Source: Cladorhizidae sp. MBARI D1340-BT2
Taxonomy: Eukaryota > Porifera > Demospongiae > Poecilosclerida > Cladorhizidae
Length of the DNA: 64,000 nt
Assembly: GCA_028752905.1 (NCBI GenBank)
Contig: JAQNBH010000013.1
Coordinates: 24,682,549-24,746,548 of the forward strand
Direction of reading: 5' to 3'
The notes under the pieces are model-generated. The model did no database searches. It was not told the origin of the DNA and saw nothing but the letters and a program-made list of their open reading frames with translations. How positions within the stretch are numbered: the stretch's first letter is position 1; the number at the start of each line of letters is the position of its first letter. Position numbers and translations under genes: made by a program. Of the stretch, positions 55,101 through 62,288 are shown one piece after another.

Positions 55101-58100
55101 TACCACACTGGGTTGAGGCAGGTTGAAGTAGGTTGACAATAGCTCTATGGGGACACACACTGGACCAACATCACACTCGGTTGAGGCAGGTTGAAGTATG
55201 TTGACAATAGCTCTATGTGGGGACACACACTGGACCAACACCACACTGGGTTGAGGCAGGTTGAAGTAGGTTGACAACAACTCTATGGGGACATACACTA
55301 GACCAACACCACACTGGTTTGAGGTAGGTTGACAATAGCTCTATGGGGACACACACTGGACCAACACCACACTGGGTTGAGGCAGGTTGAAGTAGGTTGA
55401 CAATAGCTCTATGGGGACACACACTGGACCAACACCACACTGGGTTGAGGCAGGTTGAAGTAGGTTGACAATAGCTCTATGGGGACACACACTGGACCAA
55501 CACCACACTGGGTTGAGGCAGATTAAAGTAGGTTGACAATAGCTCTATGGGGACACACACTGGACCAACACCAAACTGGGTTGAGGCAGATTGAAGTGTA
55601 GGTTGACAATAGCTCTATATGGGGACACACACTGGACCAACACCACACTGGGTTGAGGCACGTTGAAGTAGATTGACAATAGCTCTATGGGGACACACAC
55701 TGGACCAACACCACACTGGGTTGAGGCAGGTTGAAGTAGGTTGACAATAGCTCTATGGGGACACACACTGGACCAACACCACACTGGGTTGAGGCACGTT
55801 GAAGCAGGTTGACAATAGCTCTATGGGGACACACACTGGACCAACACCACACTGGGTTGAGGCATGTTGAAGTAGATTGACAATAGCTCTATGGGGACAC
55901 ACACTGGACCAACACCACACTGGGTTGAGGCAGGTTGAAGTAGGTTGACAATAGCTCTATGGGGACACACACTGGACCAATACCACACTGGGTTGAGGCA
56001 GGTTGAAGTAGGTTGACAATAGCTCTATGGGGACACACACTGGACCAACATCACACTGGACCAACACCACACTGGGTTGAGGCATGTTGAAGTAGATTGA
56101 CAATAGCTCTATGGGGACACACACTGGACCAACACCACACTGGGTTGAGGCAGGTTGAAGTAGGTTGACAATAGCTCTATGGGGACACACACTGGACCAA
56201 TACCACACTGGGTTGAGGCAGGTTGAAGTAGGTTGACAATAGCTCTATGGGGACACACACTGGACCAACATCACACTCGGTTGAGGCAGGTTGAAGTATG
56301 TTGACAATAGCTCTATGTGGGGACACACACTGGACCAACACCACACTGGGTTGAGGCAGGTTGAAGTAGGTTGACAACAACTCTATGGGGACACACACTA
56401 GACCAACACCACACTGGGTTGAGGCAGGTTGAAGTAGGTTGACAATAGCTCTATGGGGACACACACTGGACCAACACCACACTGGTTTGAGGTAGGTTGA
56501 CAATAGCTCTATGGGGACACACACTGGACCAACACCACACTGGGTTGAGGCAGGTTGAAGTAGGTTGACAATAGCTCTATGGGGTCACACACTGGACCAA
56601 CACCACACTGGGTTGAGGCAGGTTGAAGTAGGTTGACAATAGCTCTATGGGGACACACACTGGACCAACACCACACTGGGTTGAGGCAGATTAAAGTAGG
56701 TTGACAATAGCTCTATGGGGACACACACTGGACCAACACCAAACTGGGTTGAGGCAGATTGAAGTGTAGGTTGACAATAGCTCTATGGGGACACACACTG
56801 GACCAACACCACACTTGATTGAGGCAGGTTGAAGTAGGTTGAAGTAGGTTGACAATAGCTCTATGGGGACACACACTGGACCAACACCACACTGGGTTGA
56901 GGTAGGTTGACAATAGCTCTATGGGGACACACACTGGACCAACACCACACTGGGTTGAGGCAGGTTGAAGTAGGTTGACAATAGCTCTATGGGGACACAC
57001 ACTGGACCAACACCACACTGGGTTGAGGCAGGTTGAAGTAGGTTGACAATAGCTCTATGGGGACACACACTGGACCAACACCACACTGGGTTGAGGCAGA
57101 TTAAAGTAGGTTGACAATAGCTCTATGGGGACACACACTGGACCAACACCAAACTGGGTTGAGGCAGATTGAAGTGTAGGTTGACAATAGCTCTATGGGG
57201 ACACACACTGGACCAACACCACACTTGATTGAGGCAGGTTGAAGTAGGTTGAAGTAGGTTGACAATAGCTCTATGGGGACACACACTGGACCAACACCAC
57301 ACTGGGTTGAGGCAGGTTGACAATAGCTCTATGGGGACACACACTGGACCAACACCACACTGGGTTGAGGCAGGTTGAAGTAGGTTGACAATAGCTCTAT
57401 GGGGACACACACTGGACCAACACCACACTGGGTTGAGGCAGGTTGAAGTAGGTTGACAATAGCTCTATGGGGACACACACTGGACCAACACCACACTGGG
57501 TTGAGGCAGATTAAAGTAGGTTGACAATAGCTCTATGGGGACACACACTGGACCAACACCAAACTGGGTTGAGGCAGATTGAAGTGTAGGTTGACAATAG
57601 CTCTATGGGGACACACACTGGACCAACACCACACTTGATTGAGGCAGGTTGAAGTAGGTTGAAGTAGGTTGACAATAGCTCTATGGGGACACACACTGGA
57701 CCAACACCACACTGGGTTGAGGCAGGTTGACAATAGCTCTATGGGGACACACACTGGACCAACACCACACTGGGTTGAGGCAGGTTGAAGTAGGTTGACA
57801 ATAGCTCTATGGGGACACACACTGGACCAACACCACACTGGGTTGAGGCAGGTTGAAGTAGGTTGACAATAGCTCTATGGGGACACACACTGGACCAACA
57901 CCACACTGGGTTGAGGCAGATTAAAGTAGGTTGACAATAGCTCTATGGGGACACACACTGGACCAACACCAAACTGGGTTGAGGCAGATTGAAGTGTAGG
58001 TTGACAATAGCTCTATGGGGACACACACTGGACCAACACCACACTTGATTGAGGCAGGTTGAAGTAGGTTGAAGTAGGTTGACAATAGCTCTATGGGGAC

Positions 58101-61100
58101 ACACACTGGACCAACACCACACTGGGTTGAAGCAGGTTGAAGTAGGTTGACAATAGCTCTATGGGGACACACACTGGACCAACACCACACTGGGTTGAGG
58201 CAGATTAAAGTAGGTTGACAATAGCTCTATGGGGACACACACTGGACCAACACCACACTGGGTTGAGGCAGGTTGAAGTAGACAGCTATGGGGACACACA
58301 CTACTGTAGGTTGAGGCAGGTTGAACAGATTACAGTAACTATGGAAACACGCAAAGCACAATGACAGGTATAATTAAGTGCACAACACTGTTAGGCCAAT
58401 CCTTAATCCCTACCTACAGTATGTGGGAAGACTATTAATGTCAACAACTTGTTAACAAGTCGTGTAAGCTCAGTAATGCGAGGAACACTAAGAGCAGCTG
58501 CGCAGTAGAATGTTTCACAAGAGATCAAGGGGTTATAGAGGAGAGGTTATAGAGGAGAGGTTATAGAGGAGAGATGTGGAGTGGTGTTTTTTTTAAGACA
58601 TGTACAAATGTATATTTCACACTCCCTCTGCCCCCCTTTACATAGTAATTAATTTTCAACTTCTTTTTAATGTCCCCCAGCATGGTGGTGAGAGTTGAGG
58701 GAAGCTTTTTGTTAGTGCAGAGATGGAAGTTTATGGTGATCAAGCAACAGCTGCAAGTCTAGGGGGGGGGGAAGAGCAATTAGCAAGGTCAGGACAGAGG
58801 TCCATTGGTTTCTAGCACCTACTTATCAAGATTTGACTAGAAGAGTTACCTTTTTAACTGGTGCCAGCAAAGATGACAATTAAGTGTAACATTCACTTAT
58901 GAAGCCGGACTGAGTGATGCAAGCACCTGGCATTATCAAATCATGGTAGATACTTCCTGGGATCATTTTTTTGGTGGTGGGGGGTGGGGAACGGATTTCT
59001 GTCTGGGGTAAAAATAAAATAATACCCCCCACCCCCAATAAGACCTCAATGCCCCCCCCCCAATAAGACCTCAATGACCCCCCCTATTAAGACCTCAATG
59101 ACTCCCCCCCCCCCAATAAGTCCTCAATTACTCCCCCCACCTCAATGCCCCCCCCCCAATAAGGCCTCAATGACCCCCCCCAATAAGACCTCAATGACCA
59201 CCCCCAATAAGACCTCAATGACCCCCCAATAAGACCTCAATGACCCCCCCCCCCCAATAAGACCTCAATGACCCCCCAATAAGACCTCAAGTGCACAATC
59301 CACAAATTTAAATTTAATAACAAAACAAAAAAACACAAAAAAAACACACGGCATTAAATATATATTTTATATTATTATTGCTTTTTTGAGGGTTTTGTTG
59401 TCATTGAGACAACAACAAACAATAGATAAACAACAACAGATAAACAACAAAATCTTCAATGACAGTAGAAAAACCTCAACAACAACAAATCCCCCAACAA
59501 CAATCAAATCCCCCAACAACAATAATGAAACCTTCAAAAAGCAATTATGTTAAAACTACTTATATATATATATATTTTTTTAATCACCGTTGAATTCTCG
59601 CTTTGAAATCTCCTAGCAATTACACTGACATCTTAACTAATAAAACTTATGAGGAGTGTTGGCAGTGTCCACTGACCTAATTATTAAAATAAAAGCATGG
59701 CACTTTAGCTGATTAAAATTCTTTGCGTTTCTGCTAATGTAAAACTCATTGAGTGCAGCAACCACATGACAGAACCTTCCCACCCATGCCAGGCAGAAGT
59801 GTAGCTGATGGGTTACCCATTCCAGGCAGAAGTGTAGCTGATGGGTTCCATGCCAGGCAGAAGTGTAGCTGATGGGTTACCCATGCCAGAAGCAGAAATG
59901 TAGCTGATGGGTTACCCATTCCAGAAACAGAAGTGTAGCTGGTGAGTTACCCATTCCAGGCAGAAGTGTAGCTGGTGGGTTACCATGCCAGGCAGAAGTG
60001 TAGCTGGTGGGTTACCATGTCAGGCAGAAGTGTAGCTGGTGGGTTACCATGCCAGGCAGAAGTGTAGCTGGTGGGTTACCATGCCAGGCAGAAGTGTAGC
60101 TGGTGAGTTACCATGCCAGGCAGAAGTGTAGCTGGTGGGTTACCATGCCAGGCAGAAGTGTAGCTGGTGGGTTACCATGTCAGGCAGAAGTGTAGCTGGT
60201 GGGTTACCATGCCAGGCAGAAGTGTAGCTGGTGGGTTACCCATTCCAGAAGCAGAAGTGTAGCTGGTGAGTTACCATGCCAGGCAGAAGTGTAGCTGGTG
60301 GGTTACCATGCCAGGCAGAAGTGTAGCTGGTGGGTTACCCATTCCAGAAGCAGAAGTGTAGCTGGTGAGTTACCATGCCAGGCAGAAGTGTAGCTGGTGG
60401 GTTACCATGCCAGGCAGAAGTGTAGCTGGTGGGTTACCATGCCAGGCAGAAGTGTAGCTGGTGGGTTACTCATTCCAGAAGCAGAAGTGTAGCTGGTGGC
60501 TAGCTGGTAGATTATAGCTCTTGTCAGGTAACATGTGCAGTGGTGCCGTTGGCTATCTGACCTGCAAATAATGGAGGTCCAAAAGATGGAAGTCCTTGCT
60601 CTTCTCAGATTGGCTAGAACCAAGGGTTAGCCTGGTAACACCCTTGAACTTCAGACTTCCATAGTTTCCTGAGGTTTCCAATGGCACACTTTGCACTTAG
60701 CAGCAATGGAAGCGTGCACCAAATAAAGAGCACGCCGCCTTCACAGTTACATGCACATGCAGGACATTTTGCTCTATTTTGGAAAGAGGACACGTATATT
60801 TGCACGGATTAATCGGGGTCATCCATGGATGTCCAACTTCAAAGGTGTTACCTACTCTAACCCTGTGTCATACCTATCCCTAGAGAAACTCTGCCACCAA
60901 GCATGCCCTAGCAACCACTTCCACCAAGCATGCCCAAGCTCTACAACTCTGCCACCAAGCATGCCCTAGCAACCACTGCCAGCAAGCATGCCCTAGCAAC
61001 CACTGCCAGCAAGCCTGCCAGAGCAACCACTACCAGCAAGCCTGCCAGAGCAACCACTGCCAGCAAGCCTGCCAGAGCAACCACTACCAGCAAGCCAGAG

Positions 61101-62041
61101 CAACCACTACCAGCAAGCCTGCCAGAGCAACCACTGCCAGCAAGCATGCTTTAGCCCAACCACTTCCCTAGCCCTACAACAAATGTCACCAAGCATGCCC
61201 AAGCTCTACAACTCTGCCAGCAAGCATGCCACAGCAACCACTGCCAGCAAGCCTGCCAGAGCAACCACTGCCAGCAAGCATGCCCTAAGCAACCACTGCC
61301 AGCAAGCATGTGCTCTAGCAACCACTGACCTATAGCTCTATACCACTGCCATCAAAGATGGCGTAACCCTAGCCAGTGTTAGGTGTACAATAACTTCAAA
61401 CTTTGGACATTCATGAATGATTTCAGATAATGCGTGGCAGTCTTCAATATCATTGCACAGTACTGTAGGTAGAGATCTAGCACTAGCTAGAAGGATATTG
61501 GACGATCAATCAGTGCAGAGCATAGCCAGCAGTATGTGCAGAGACTGCATCTACAAGTATACCTCAGTAATCGCAGCTTCTCGAGCAGGACAAGAAAGAG
61601 TAACGACAAAAAATGCTTGTCAATGTCCGAGTTTGAACCAGCAAAGAGGAATATGTCCAACAAAGAGTATGCTTAATATGGAGGGTGTTTATTAACAGCA
61701 AGTACAAGAATCATCTTGGGCAGTAAAGTTGCACAATGTATTTCTCGCATGTAGATAAAAAGTCCAGACTTACTGCAAACATTTCCATAATGAGGTTATA
61801 ACTAGTGTAACATAGTATATTAGGAGCACAATCTTAAAGAACACAATCTTAAGAACAAAACAAAAAAACAACGACAACAAAAAATTTGAATTTCAAACTA
61901 CCATAGGCTCATCTGGTCTAGTTGCCTCAAGGAGGGAGATGAAGCACTTTTCTTCTTGGGTGGAAGATGGCAAACCTTGATATCCGCCAAGTTCATGGGC
62001 TGGGAAGGGGTATCCACGTCCAATTCCATATCTGAATCCAT
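22043..62041 (-). CDS. ARHGEF3/NET1-like: RhoGEF of the NET1/ARHGEF3 family, 14 exons, 3' end missing
   Basis: Joined minus-strand exons: 62041-61902, 52833-52776, 52712-52620, 51125-51033, 42512-42228, 38030-37968, 37312-37216, 36787-36711, 35655-35551, 32962-32852, 32666-32625, 30530-30429, 29560-29492, 22120-22043. All introns are GT-AG and the reading frame is continuous for 471 codons. Family knowledge: NET1/ARHGEF3 proteins activate RhoA by nucleotide exchange and shuttle from the nucleus. Seen here: Lys/Arg clusters in the first 130 residues; a block at about 98-128 (KKCRPLSKVSSIVNKI) aligning with the family's pre-DH motif; a DH domain at about 220-422 with KRQE start, SPRSRIMKYPILLKEV (the CR3 helix) and YCANLVVA/DFLQRCL; a PH domain from about 428 that stops after four strands. 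I chose ATG 62041 (context GAAATGG) over an upstream in-frame TTG. An undetected small exon cannot be excluded. Confidence 0.88.
22121..22450. other. intron sequence upstream of RhoGEF exon 14
   Basis: Unique intronic DNA with no further exon seen. Confidence 0.5.
22451..22741. mobile_element. pogo/Tigger-like MITE
   Basis: Terminal inverted repeats: CAGTAGGATGTCAGTTATCC at the left and its reverse complement GGATAACTGACATCCTACTG at the right, each flanked by TA as in Tc1/mariner/pogo insertions. Further internal copies of CAGATAACTGAA and CCGGATAACTG occur. There is no transposase. Family assignment rests on the terminal repeat style. Confidence 0.8.
22889..23145. repeat. 52-bp minisatellite, about 4.5 copies
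   Basis: Unit contains TCTGGAAGCCCTTCTGCTGA and CATGGACACCTGTGCTTACC. The flanks (TGTTTCTGGAAG, TTTTGTTGCAGA near 23205) resemble the dispersed repeats at 42850-43110, so this may be an amplified piece of that family. Confidence 0.9.
23355..24810. repeat. 48-bp minisatellite with a hairpin in each unit
   Basis: About 30 copies of a 48-bp unit around GGGGGTTAAGTGCAGGTGTT and CCCCCAAACAAAGCTGGTGG. Each unit has a perfect 9-bp inverted repeat, GGGGGTTAA facing TTAACCCCC, with a loop of about 12 bases. The length is a multiple of three, so a 16-residue repeat stays open on both strands for 354 codons, which I treat as an artefact. Confidence 0.96.
24811..25635. other. unique intronic DNA
   Basis: No supported exon. 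It ends in an (AAT)n microsatellite at 25586-25636 that abuts the retrotransposon fragment. Confidence 0.5.
25636..26954 (+). pseudogene. non-LTR retrotransposon 3' fragment with restriction-like endonuclease
   Basis: Plus strand, opposite to the host gene, inside its intron. The 5' part (25636 to about 26150) encodes the region after the reverse-transcriptase core, with LPVKFGGLGIRRAVQLAPSA, a motif I know from invertebrate reverse-transcriptase-like proteins. The 3' part (26268-26954) has a zinc motif C-x2-C-x8-H-x3-C (CQHC...HGLSC) followed by RPDG and, 14 residues later, LVWDAT. That is the PD-(D/E)XK pattern of the restriction-like endonuclease found C-terminally in R2/R4/CRE-type elements. 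The copy is dead: the frame shifts near 26145-26155 and a TGA lies at 26256-26258, and no RT catalytic motif remains. The exact clade is not resolved. Confidence 0.82.
26955..27085 (+). repeat. (TAA/CAA)n tail of the retrotransposon
   Basis: AT-rich simple repeat of AATAAT and AACAAC starting at the stop codon of the endonuclease frame. Microsatellite tails are common at non-LTR element 3' ends. An (AAT)n run also sits at the truncated 5' end (25600-25636). Confidence 0.8.
27105..27990. mobile_element. diverged foldback element with a nested insertion
   Basis: The outer parts (27105-27280 and 27745-27985) resemble the arms of the foldback element at 18438-19020: AGATTCTGCA, TAGGTTTCTCTGTGCACTC and, inverted, TTAGTATCAAAAGAGAGCAC. 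Between them lies an insertion of about 450 bp with short inverted ends (GGTTCACAATACC against the complement of TTGTGAACCAGCC, 27287-27732) next to TTAA. I read this as a second, unrelated MITE inside the first. Confidence 0.6.
27310..27534 (+). other. orphan 75-codon frame inside the nested insertion
   Basis: Open from GTG 27310 to TAG 27534 with a varied, acidic C-terminal half (DSSESNDDYEEH). It lies within the inferred MITE insertion, so it may be a captured or chance frame. No family is recognised. Confidence 0.2.
28085..28150. repeat. GTT/GCT microsatellite
   Basis: Imperfect TTGTTGTTGCTGCTG trinucleotide run in the RhoGEF intron. Confidence 0.85.
28298..28435. repeat. 30-bp minisatellite, five copies
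   Basis: Unit contains GCGAGAAGATATCCTTTACC and CATGCGGGGT. The rest of 27990-29490 is unique intronic DNA with poly-C/poly-G tracts at 28945-28960 and 29236-29250. Confidence 0.9.
29492..29560 (-). CDS. RhoGEF exon 13, PH strand 1
   Basis: 23 codons between TTGCCTCAG and ACACG|GTATGT. CADIEESEFILCSGVLRTKN is the first strand and turn of the PH domain. A 27-bp direct repeat flanks the exon at 29357-29383 and 29624-29650. Confidence 0.9.
30010..30330. repeat. degenerate GGGCTTAGGACAGG repeats
   Basis: About a dozen imperfect copies (roughly 20-30 bp) of TTAGGACAGGCT and GGGGCTAGGGCTTA, just downstream of RhoGEF exon 12 in the transcript. An old, decayed minisatellite. Confidence 0.7.
30429..30530 (-). 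CDS. RhoGEF exon 12, end of DH
   Basis: 34 codons between TACCTCTACAG and CCAG|GTGAGG. MVSFEIRIKEIDRWTG through RLDYLHDDQ is the last DH helix and the linker to PH. Its acceptor is preceded, in the transcript, by a tract of more than 500 pyrimidines. Confidence 0.92.
30546..31083. repeat. 540-bp polypurine tract, (GAAGA)n then (AAAAG)n
   Basis: It begins with a 21-G run at 30557-30577, then mixed A/G, about 50 copies of GAAGA (30636-30880), then about 34 copies of AAAAG (30881-31053). Almost no pyrimidine interrupts it. In the RhoGEF pre-mRNA (minus strand) this is an uninterrupted polypyrimidine tract ending about 15 bases before the exon 12 acceptor. Such mirror tracts can form triplex DNA. 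Confidence 0.97.
31320..32575. repeat. 46-50 bp minisatellite between exons 11 and 12
   Basis: About 26 copies of a unit with CTACCACCATAGCCACCTAT and AGCTCTATGGTGTGCTCACC. On the minus strand each unit has TGTAG|GTGAGCA, a good donor look-alike. The array starts about 50 bp after the authentic exon 11 donor. Confidence 0.95.
32625..32666 (-). CDS. RhoGEF exon 11, 14-codon exon
   Basis: 42 nt (TPADHVDLELLTAA) between TTTCATTACAG and GCAGCT|GTAAGT. Phase 0 at both ends. It fits the DH segment just after CR3. Confidence 0.9.
32852..32962 (-). CDS. RhoGEF exon 10, DH core helix (CR3)
   Basis: 37 codons between CCACTTGCAG and AAAAAG|GTAAGG. RCLDSEFSRKIELWTFLD is followed by SPRSRIMKYPILLKEV, the most conserved DH helix, which contacts Rho. 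The 3' splice site is only about 38 bp from the 23/26-bp minisatellite upstream in the transcript. Confidence 0.95.
33000..34360. repeat. 23/26-bp minisatellite next to the exon 10 acceptor
   Basis: About 55 copies of a unit containing CAAGACTACCTTCAGACATT, with ACACA (23 bp) or GCAACA (26 bp) joiners. On the minus strand the GCTGCAAC variants read TTGTGTTGCAG|CATCTGAAG|GTAGTC, an acceptor, nine bases and a donor. Three long plus-strand frames through the array are artefacts. Confidence 0.96.
34361..35550. other. unique intronic DNA between exons 9 and 10
   Basis: No exon is needed here by phase or family alignment, and none was seen. TCACATGACCA occurs twice near 35296-35320. Confidence 0.5.
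35551..35655 (-). CDS. RhoGEF exon 9, DH
   Basis: 35 codons between TCATCATAG and TTGCAG|GTTGGT. LSPYTEYCANLVVARQTLEA and PAFQDFLQ correspond closely to the YCSNQ...QDFLQ segment of the family. Confidence 0.92.
36355..36610. repeat. dispersed repeat, copy 1
   Basis: About 250 bp similar to 42850-43110 in the same orientation: GCACAGGTACACAC/GCACAGGCACCTAA, CTCTGAATGCCTTCACTT/CTCTGAATTCCTTCACTT, AATTTGCAGCTCATT/GAACTGCAGCTTATT. An interspersed element of unknown class. Confidence 0.65.
36711..36787 (-). CDS. RhoGEF exon 8, DH
   Basis: 77 nt between TTACACAG and TTGG|GTGAGC. It encodes LVSRLEELRSAEESVDAVGA and ends AILDW. Phase 1 to 0. The downstream intron holds a copy of a dispersed repeat (36355-36610). 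Confidence 0.88.
36800..37160. repeat. degenerate TCACATGACCAACA repeats
   Basis: About 18 imperfect 18-25 bp repeats centred on CACATGACCAACATCA, in the intron between exons 7 and 8. Each has an E-box-like CACATG, often as TCACATGAC. Confidence 0.85.
37216..37312 (-). CDS. RhoGEF exon 7, DH
   Basis: 97 nt between CTCTGCGTAG and GAAG|GTGTGT. It encodes HPLLRLNLLSAEEHCKIF and NLPIILNLHE, the typical DH helix following CR1. Phase 0 to 1. Confidence 0.9.
37968..38030 (-). CDS. RhoGEF exon 6, DH helix 1
   Basis: 21 codons (AIYSIYKTETEMVHDLKMVIN) between a poly-C tract ending CCCCCAG and AAC|GTGCGT. It is the conserved first DH helix (CR1) and joins KRQE of the previous exon in phase 0. Confidence 0.9.
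38041..38609. other. intronic DNA next to exon 6
   Basis: An 11-G run at 38041-38051 (poly-C in the transcript) forms the exon 6 polypyrimidine tract. An AAT/AAC microsatellite lies at 38190-38235. A 72-codon minus frame at 38168-38386 is unsupported. Confidence 0.55.
38610..41240. repeat. 25-bp minisatellite, about 105 copies
   Basis: Unit AACTAAGCATTGCTGAATAT plus AGATC, with CTG/ATG as the main variant. Several copies are truncated (39765, 39875, 40010, 40480). On the minus strand TATATTCAG and GCTTAG give acceptor-like endings. Confidence 0.97.
41504..42350. repeat. 420-bp tandem duplication containing the end of exon 5
   Basis: Copy A 41504-41930 and copy B 41931-42350 are nearly identical, with few base changes and an extra TTACGACG-type insertion in A. 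B contains the last 41 codons of RhoGEF exon 5 with its donor. A contains the same codons and donor (41809-41930), but homology stops before any acceptor, so A is an exon remnant. Both copies also carry a conserved stretch at 42005-42044 and 41585-41627 that looks like a short exon but breaks phase. Confidence 0.9.
42228..42512 (-). CDS. RhoGEF exon 5, linker to start of DH
   Basis: 95 codons between TTTCCTCCAG and CAGGAG|GTAAGG. A Ser/Lys-rich linker ends in LEQYSKDYIKRQE, the family's entry to the DH domain. Its last 41 codons and its donor are duplicated at 41809-41930 without an acceptor (see the tandem duplication). Confidence 0.87.
42513..42849. other. intronic DNA upstream of exon 5
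   Basis: No feature beyond an A/G-rich and poly-T patch at 42768-42802. Confidence 0.5.
42850..43110. repeat. dispersed repeat, copy 2
   Basis: Homologous to 36355-36610, and its left part to 22880-23225 (GTTTCTGGAAG...TTTTGTTGCAGA). Confidence 0.65.
43111..43979. other. intronic DNA with a dubious plus-strand frame
   Basis: A 191-codon plus frame runs 43544-44119. Its Cys/Ser-rich translation follows local repeats (AGTATACCACAGGAAGTG repeated at 43612-43680) and runs into the foldback element. I do not call it a gene. Confidence 0.4.
43980..44610. mobile_element. foldback element, about 630 bp
   Basis: Ends TATGTTCCATCCAATCTATG and, at 44585-44604, CATAGATTGGATGGAACATA. The inverted homology extends about 130 bp inward (GTGCTGCACAATCTAT, TTGCCTGCCAATCA, GTTAATACG/TATTAACACCC, TTGCAACAGA). 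A third copy of the end occurs at 44111-44133. No transposase was seen. Flanking ATAT may be a target duplication. Confidence 0.82.
44937..50812. repeat. 5.9-kb minisatellite of 45-bp units
   Basis: About 130 copies of a unit with GAGCTCAATATCTAGAGAGA and AGTGGACGCCATCATCTCTC, very homogeneous (GTGGACGCC/GTGAACACC and CTC/CAC variants). The minus strand stays open for 657 and 1,204 codons with a 15-residue repeat (MVRDDGVHFSLDIEL), and the plus strand for shorter runs. It lies between RhoGEF exons 4 and 5, and exon 4's frame stops before reaching it, so I treat the frames as artefacts. On the minus strand every unit has CACTTCTCTCTAG|AT and CTCATG|GTGAGAG. Blocks 48827-49369 and 49370-49912 repeat in the same variant order (543-bp offset). 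Confidence 0.97.
51033..51125 (-). CDS. RhoGEF exon 4, family pre-DH motif
   Basis: 31 codons between TGTTGCTGCAG and AAG|GTAAGT. KKCRPLSKVSSIVNKI matches the conserved segment before the DH domain in NET1 and ARHGEF3, and it is one of the main reasons for the family call. Confidence 0.85.
51126..52619. other. intron between exons 3 and 4
   Basis: Unique DNA with no exon needed by phase. Open frames on both strands near 51304-52136 have no recognised domain. Confidence 0.5.
52620..52712 (-). CDS. RhoGEF exon 3, basic region
   Basis: 31 codons between TTATCGCCAG and AAG|GTAGGT. It includes KKGRGG and RWSRKRMR, strong basic clusters that suit the nuclear targeting known for NET1 (function inferred). 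Phase 0 at both ends. Confidence 0.82.
52776..52833 (-). CDS. RhoGEF exon 2
   Basis: 58 nt between TTCTGACAG and CAG|GTAAGC. Ser-rich (SFTSSLSMSHGLSSLGRSQ), starting in phase 2 and ending in phase 0. Upstream lies the 9-kb first intron. Confidence 0.75.
52900..58310. repeat. 5.4-kb minisatellite of about 68-bp units with higher-order blocks
   Basis: About 79 copies of a unit with TTGACAATAGCTCTATGGGG, ACACACACTGGACCAACACC and CTGGGTTGAGGCAGGTTGAA. There are nested duplications: three full 410-bp blocks starting at 56701, 57111 and 57521 with a partial fourth from 57931, and a larger repeat of about 1,013 bp marked by the rare CTCTATATGGGG at 54601 and 55614. On the minus strand each unit ends CTGCCTCAACCCAG, an acceptor look-alike. 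Confidence 0.97.
58311..59029. other. intronic DNA with a small 17-bp repeat
   Basis: Three copies of GGTTATAGAGGAGA at about 58530-58573. No exon is supported. Confidence 0.5.
59030..59290. repeat. C-rich minisatellite
   Basis: About ten copies of a poly-C run plus AATAAGACCTCAATGA, 16-28 bp each. AT-rich CAA-rich sequence without a gene follows to 59789. Confidence 0.88.
59790..60500. repeat. 32-bp minisatellite
   Basis: About 22 copies of a unit with CAGGCAGAAGTGTAGCTGGT and GGGTTACCATGC. The CCAGAAGCAGAAG variants recur in a regular order. 60501-60889 is unique DNA without a supported exon. Confidence 0.95.
60890..61330. repeat. 27-bp minisatellite
   Basis: About 15 imperfect copies of CCAGCAAGCCTGCCAGAGCA plus ACCACTG. 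61331-61901 is unique DNA, and a 92-codon plus frame at 61417-61695 is unsupported. Confidence 0.93.
61902..62041 (-). CDS. RhoGEF exon 1 (coding part)
   Basis: 46 codons plus two bases, ending CTATG|GTAGTT. Acidic start (MDSDMELDVD) followed by PPKKKS, a possible short nuclear-localisation motif. Assignment to the RhoGEF rests on phase: it ends in phase 2 and the next certain exon starts with the one base needed. If the donor were not used, the frame would end in TAG one codon later, leaving a 47-residue orphan ORF. This is the least certain exon of the model. Confidence 0.6.
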
Positions 62042-62182
62042 TTCGAGGTAGTCTAAACCAAATCTATTGTGTTTTTTTCGTACCCACCACAGTCGTAACG
62101 TAGTGGCTAAAGCCAATTTCAGTTTTGAATGTTTTCGCGCAGAACTGGTAGTTCCTGTTGCGCATGCTCTACCAAGTTTAAA
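62042..62182. promoter_or_regulatory. bidirectional promoter between RhoGEF and ING genes
   Basis: Only 141 bp separate the two start codons, so both 5' UTRs and the core promoter must share this space unless there are upstream non-coding exons. Motifs seen: CCAAT at 62113-62117, E2F-like TTTTCGCGC at 62132-62140, NRF1-like TGCGCATGC at 62159-62167. No TATA box. This composition is typical of divergent housekeeping promoters. Activity is inferred. Confidence 0.6.
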
Positions 62183-62219
62183 ATGGCGTCGGCGCTTTAT
62201 TTGGAGAATTTCTTAGAAA
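62183..62219 (+). CDS. ING4/ING5-like: ING4/5-type inhibitor of growth, exon 1
   Basis: MASALYLENFLE plus the first base of a Ser codon, then donor GAAA|GTAATT. It aligns with the N-terminus of ING4/ING5, which is split after the same residues in vertebrates (established knowledge). Good start context (AAAATGG). Confidence 0.88.
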
Positions 62220-62288
62220 GTAATTCACGATTGCTGGATCTATTTGATCTCTCTGAGGGTTGATTACATGTTTTTGTAATGCTCCTAG

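Noticed and set aside
58400..58515. Minus-strand exon candidate after CTACTGCGCAG
   Set aside because: Its phase does not fit between RhoGEF exons 1 and 2.
61902..62116. Start of RhoGEF exon 1 at 62116
   Set aside because: That codon is TTG; the first in-frame ATG, with good context, is at 62041.
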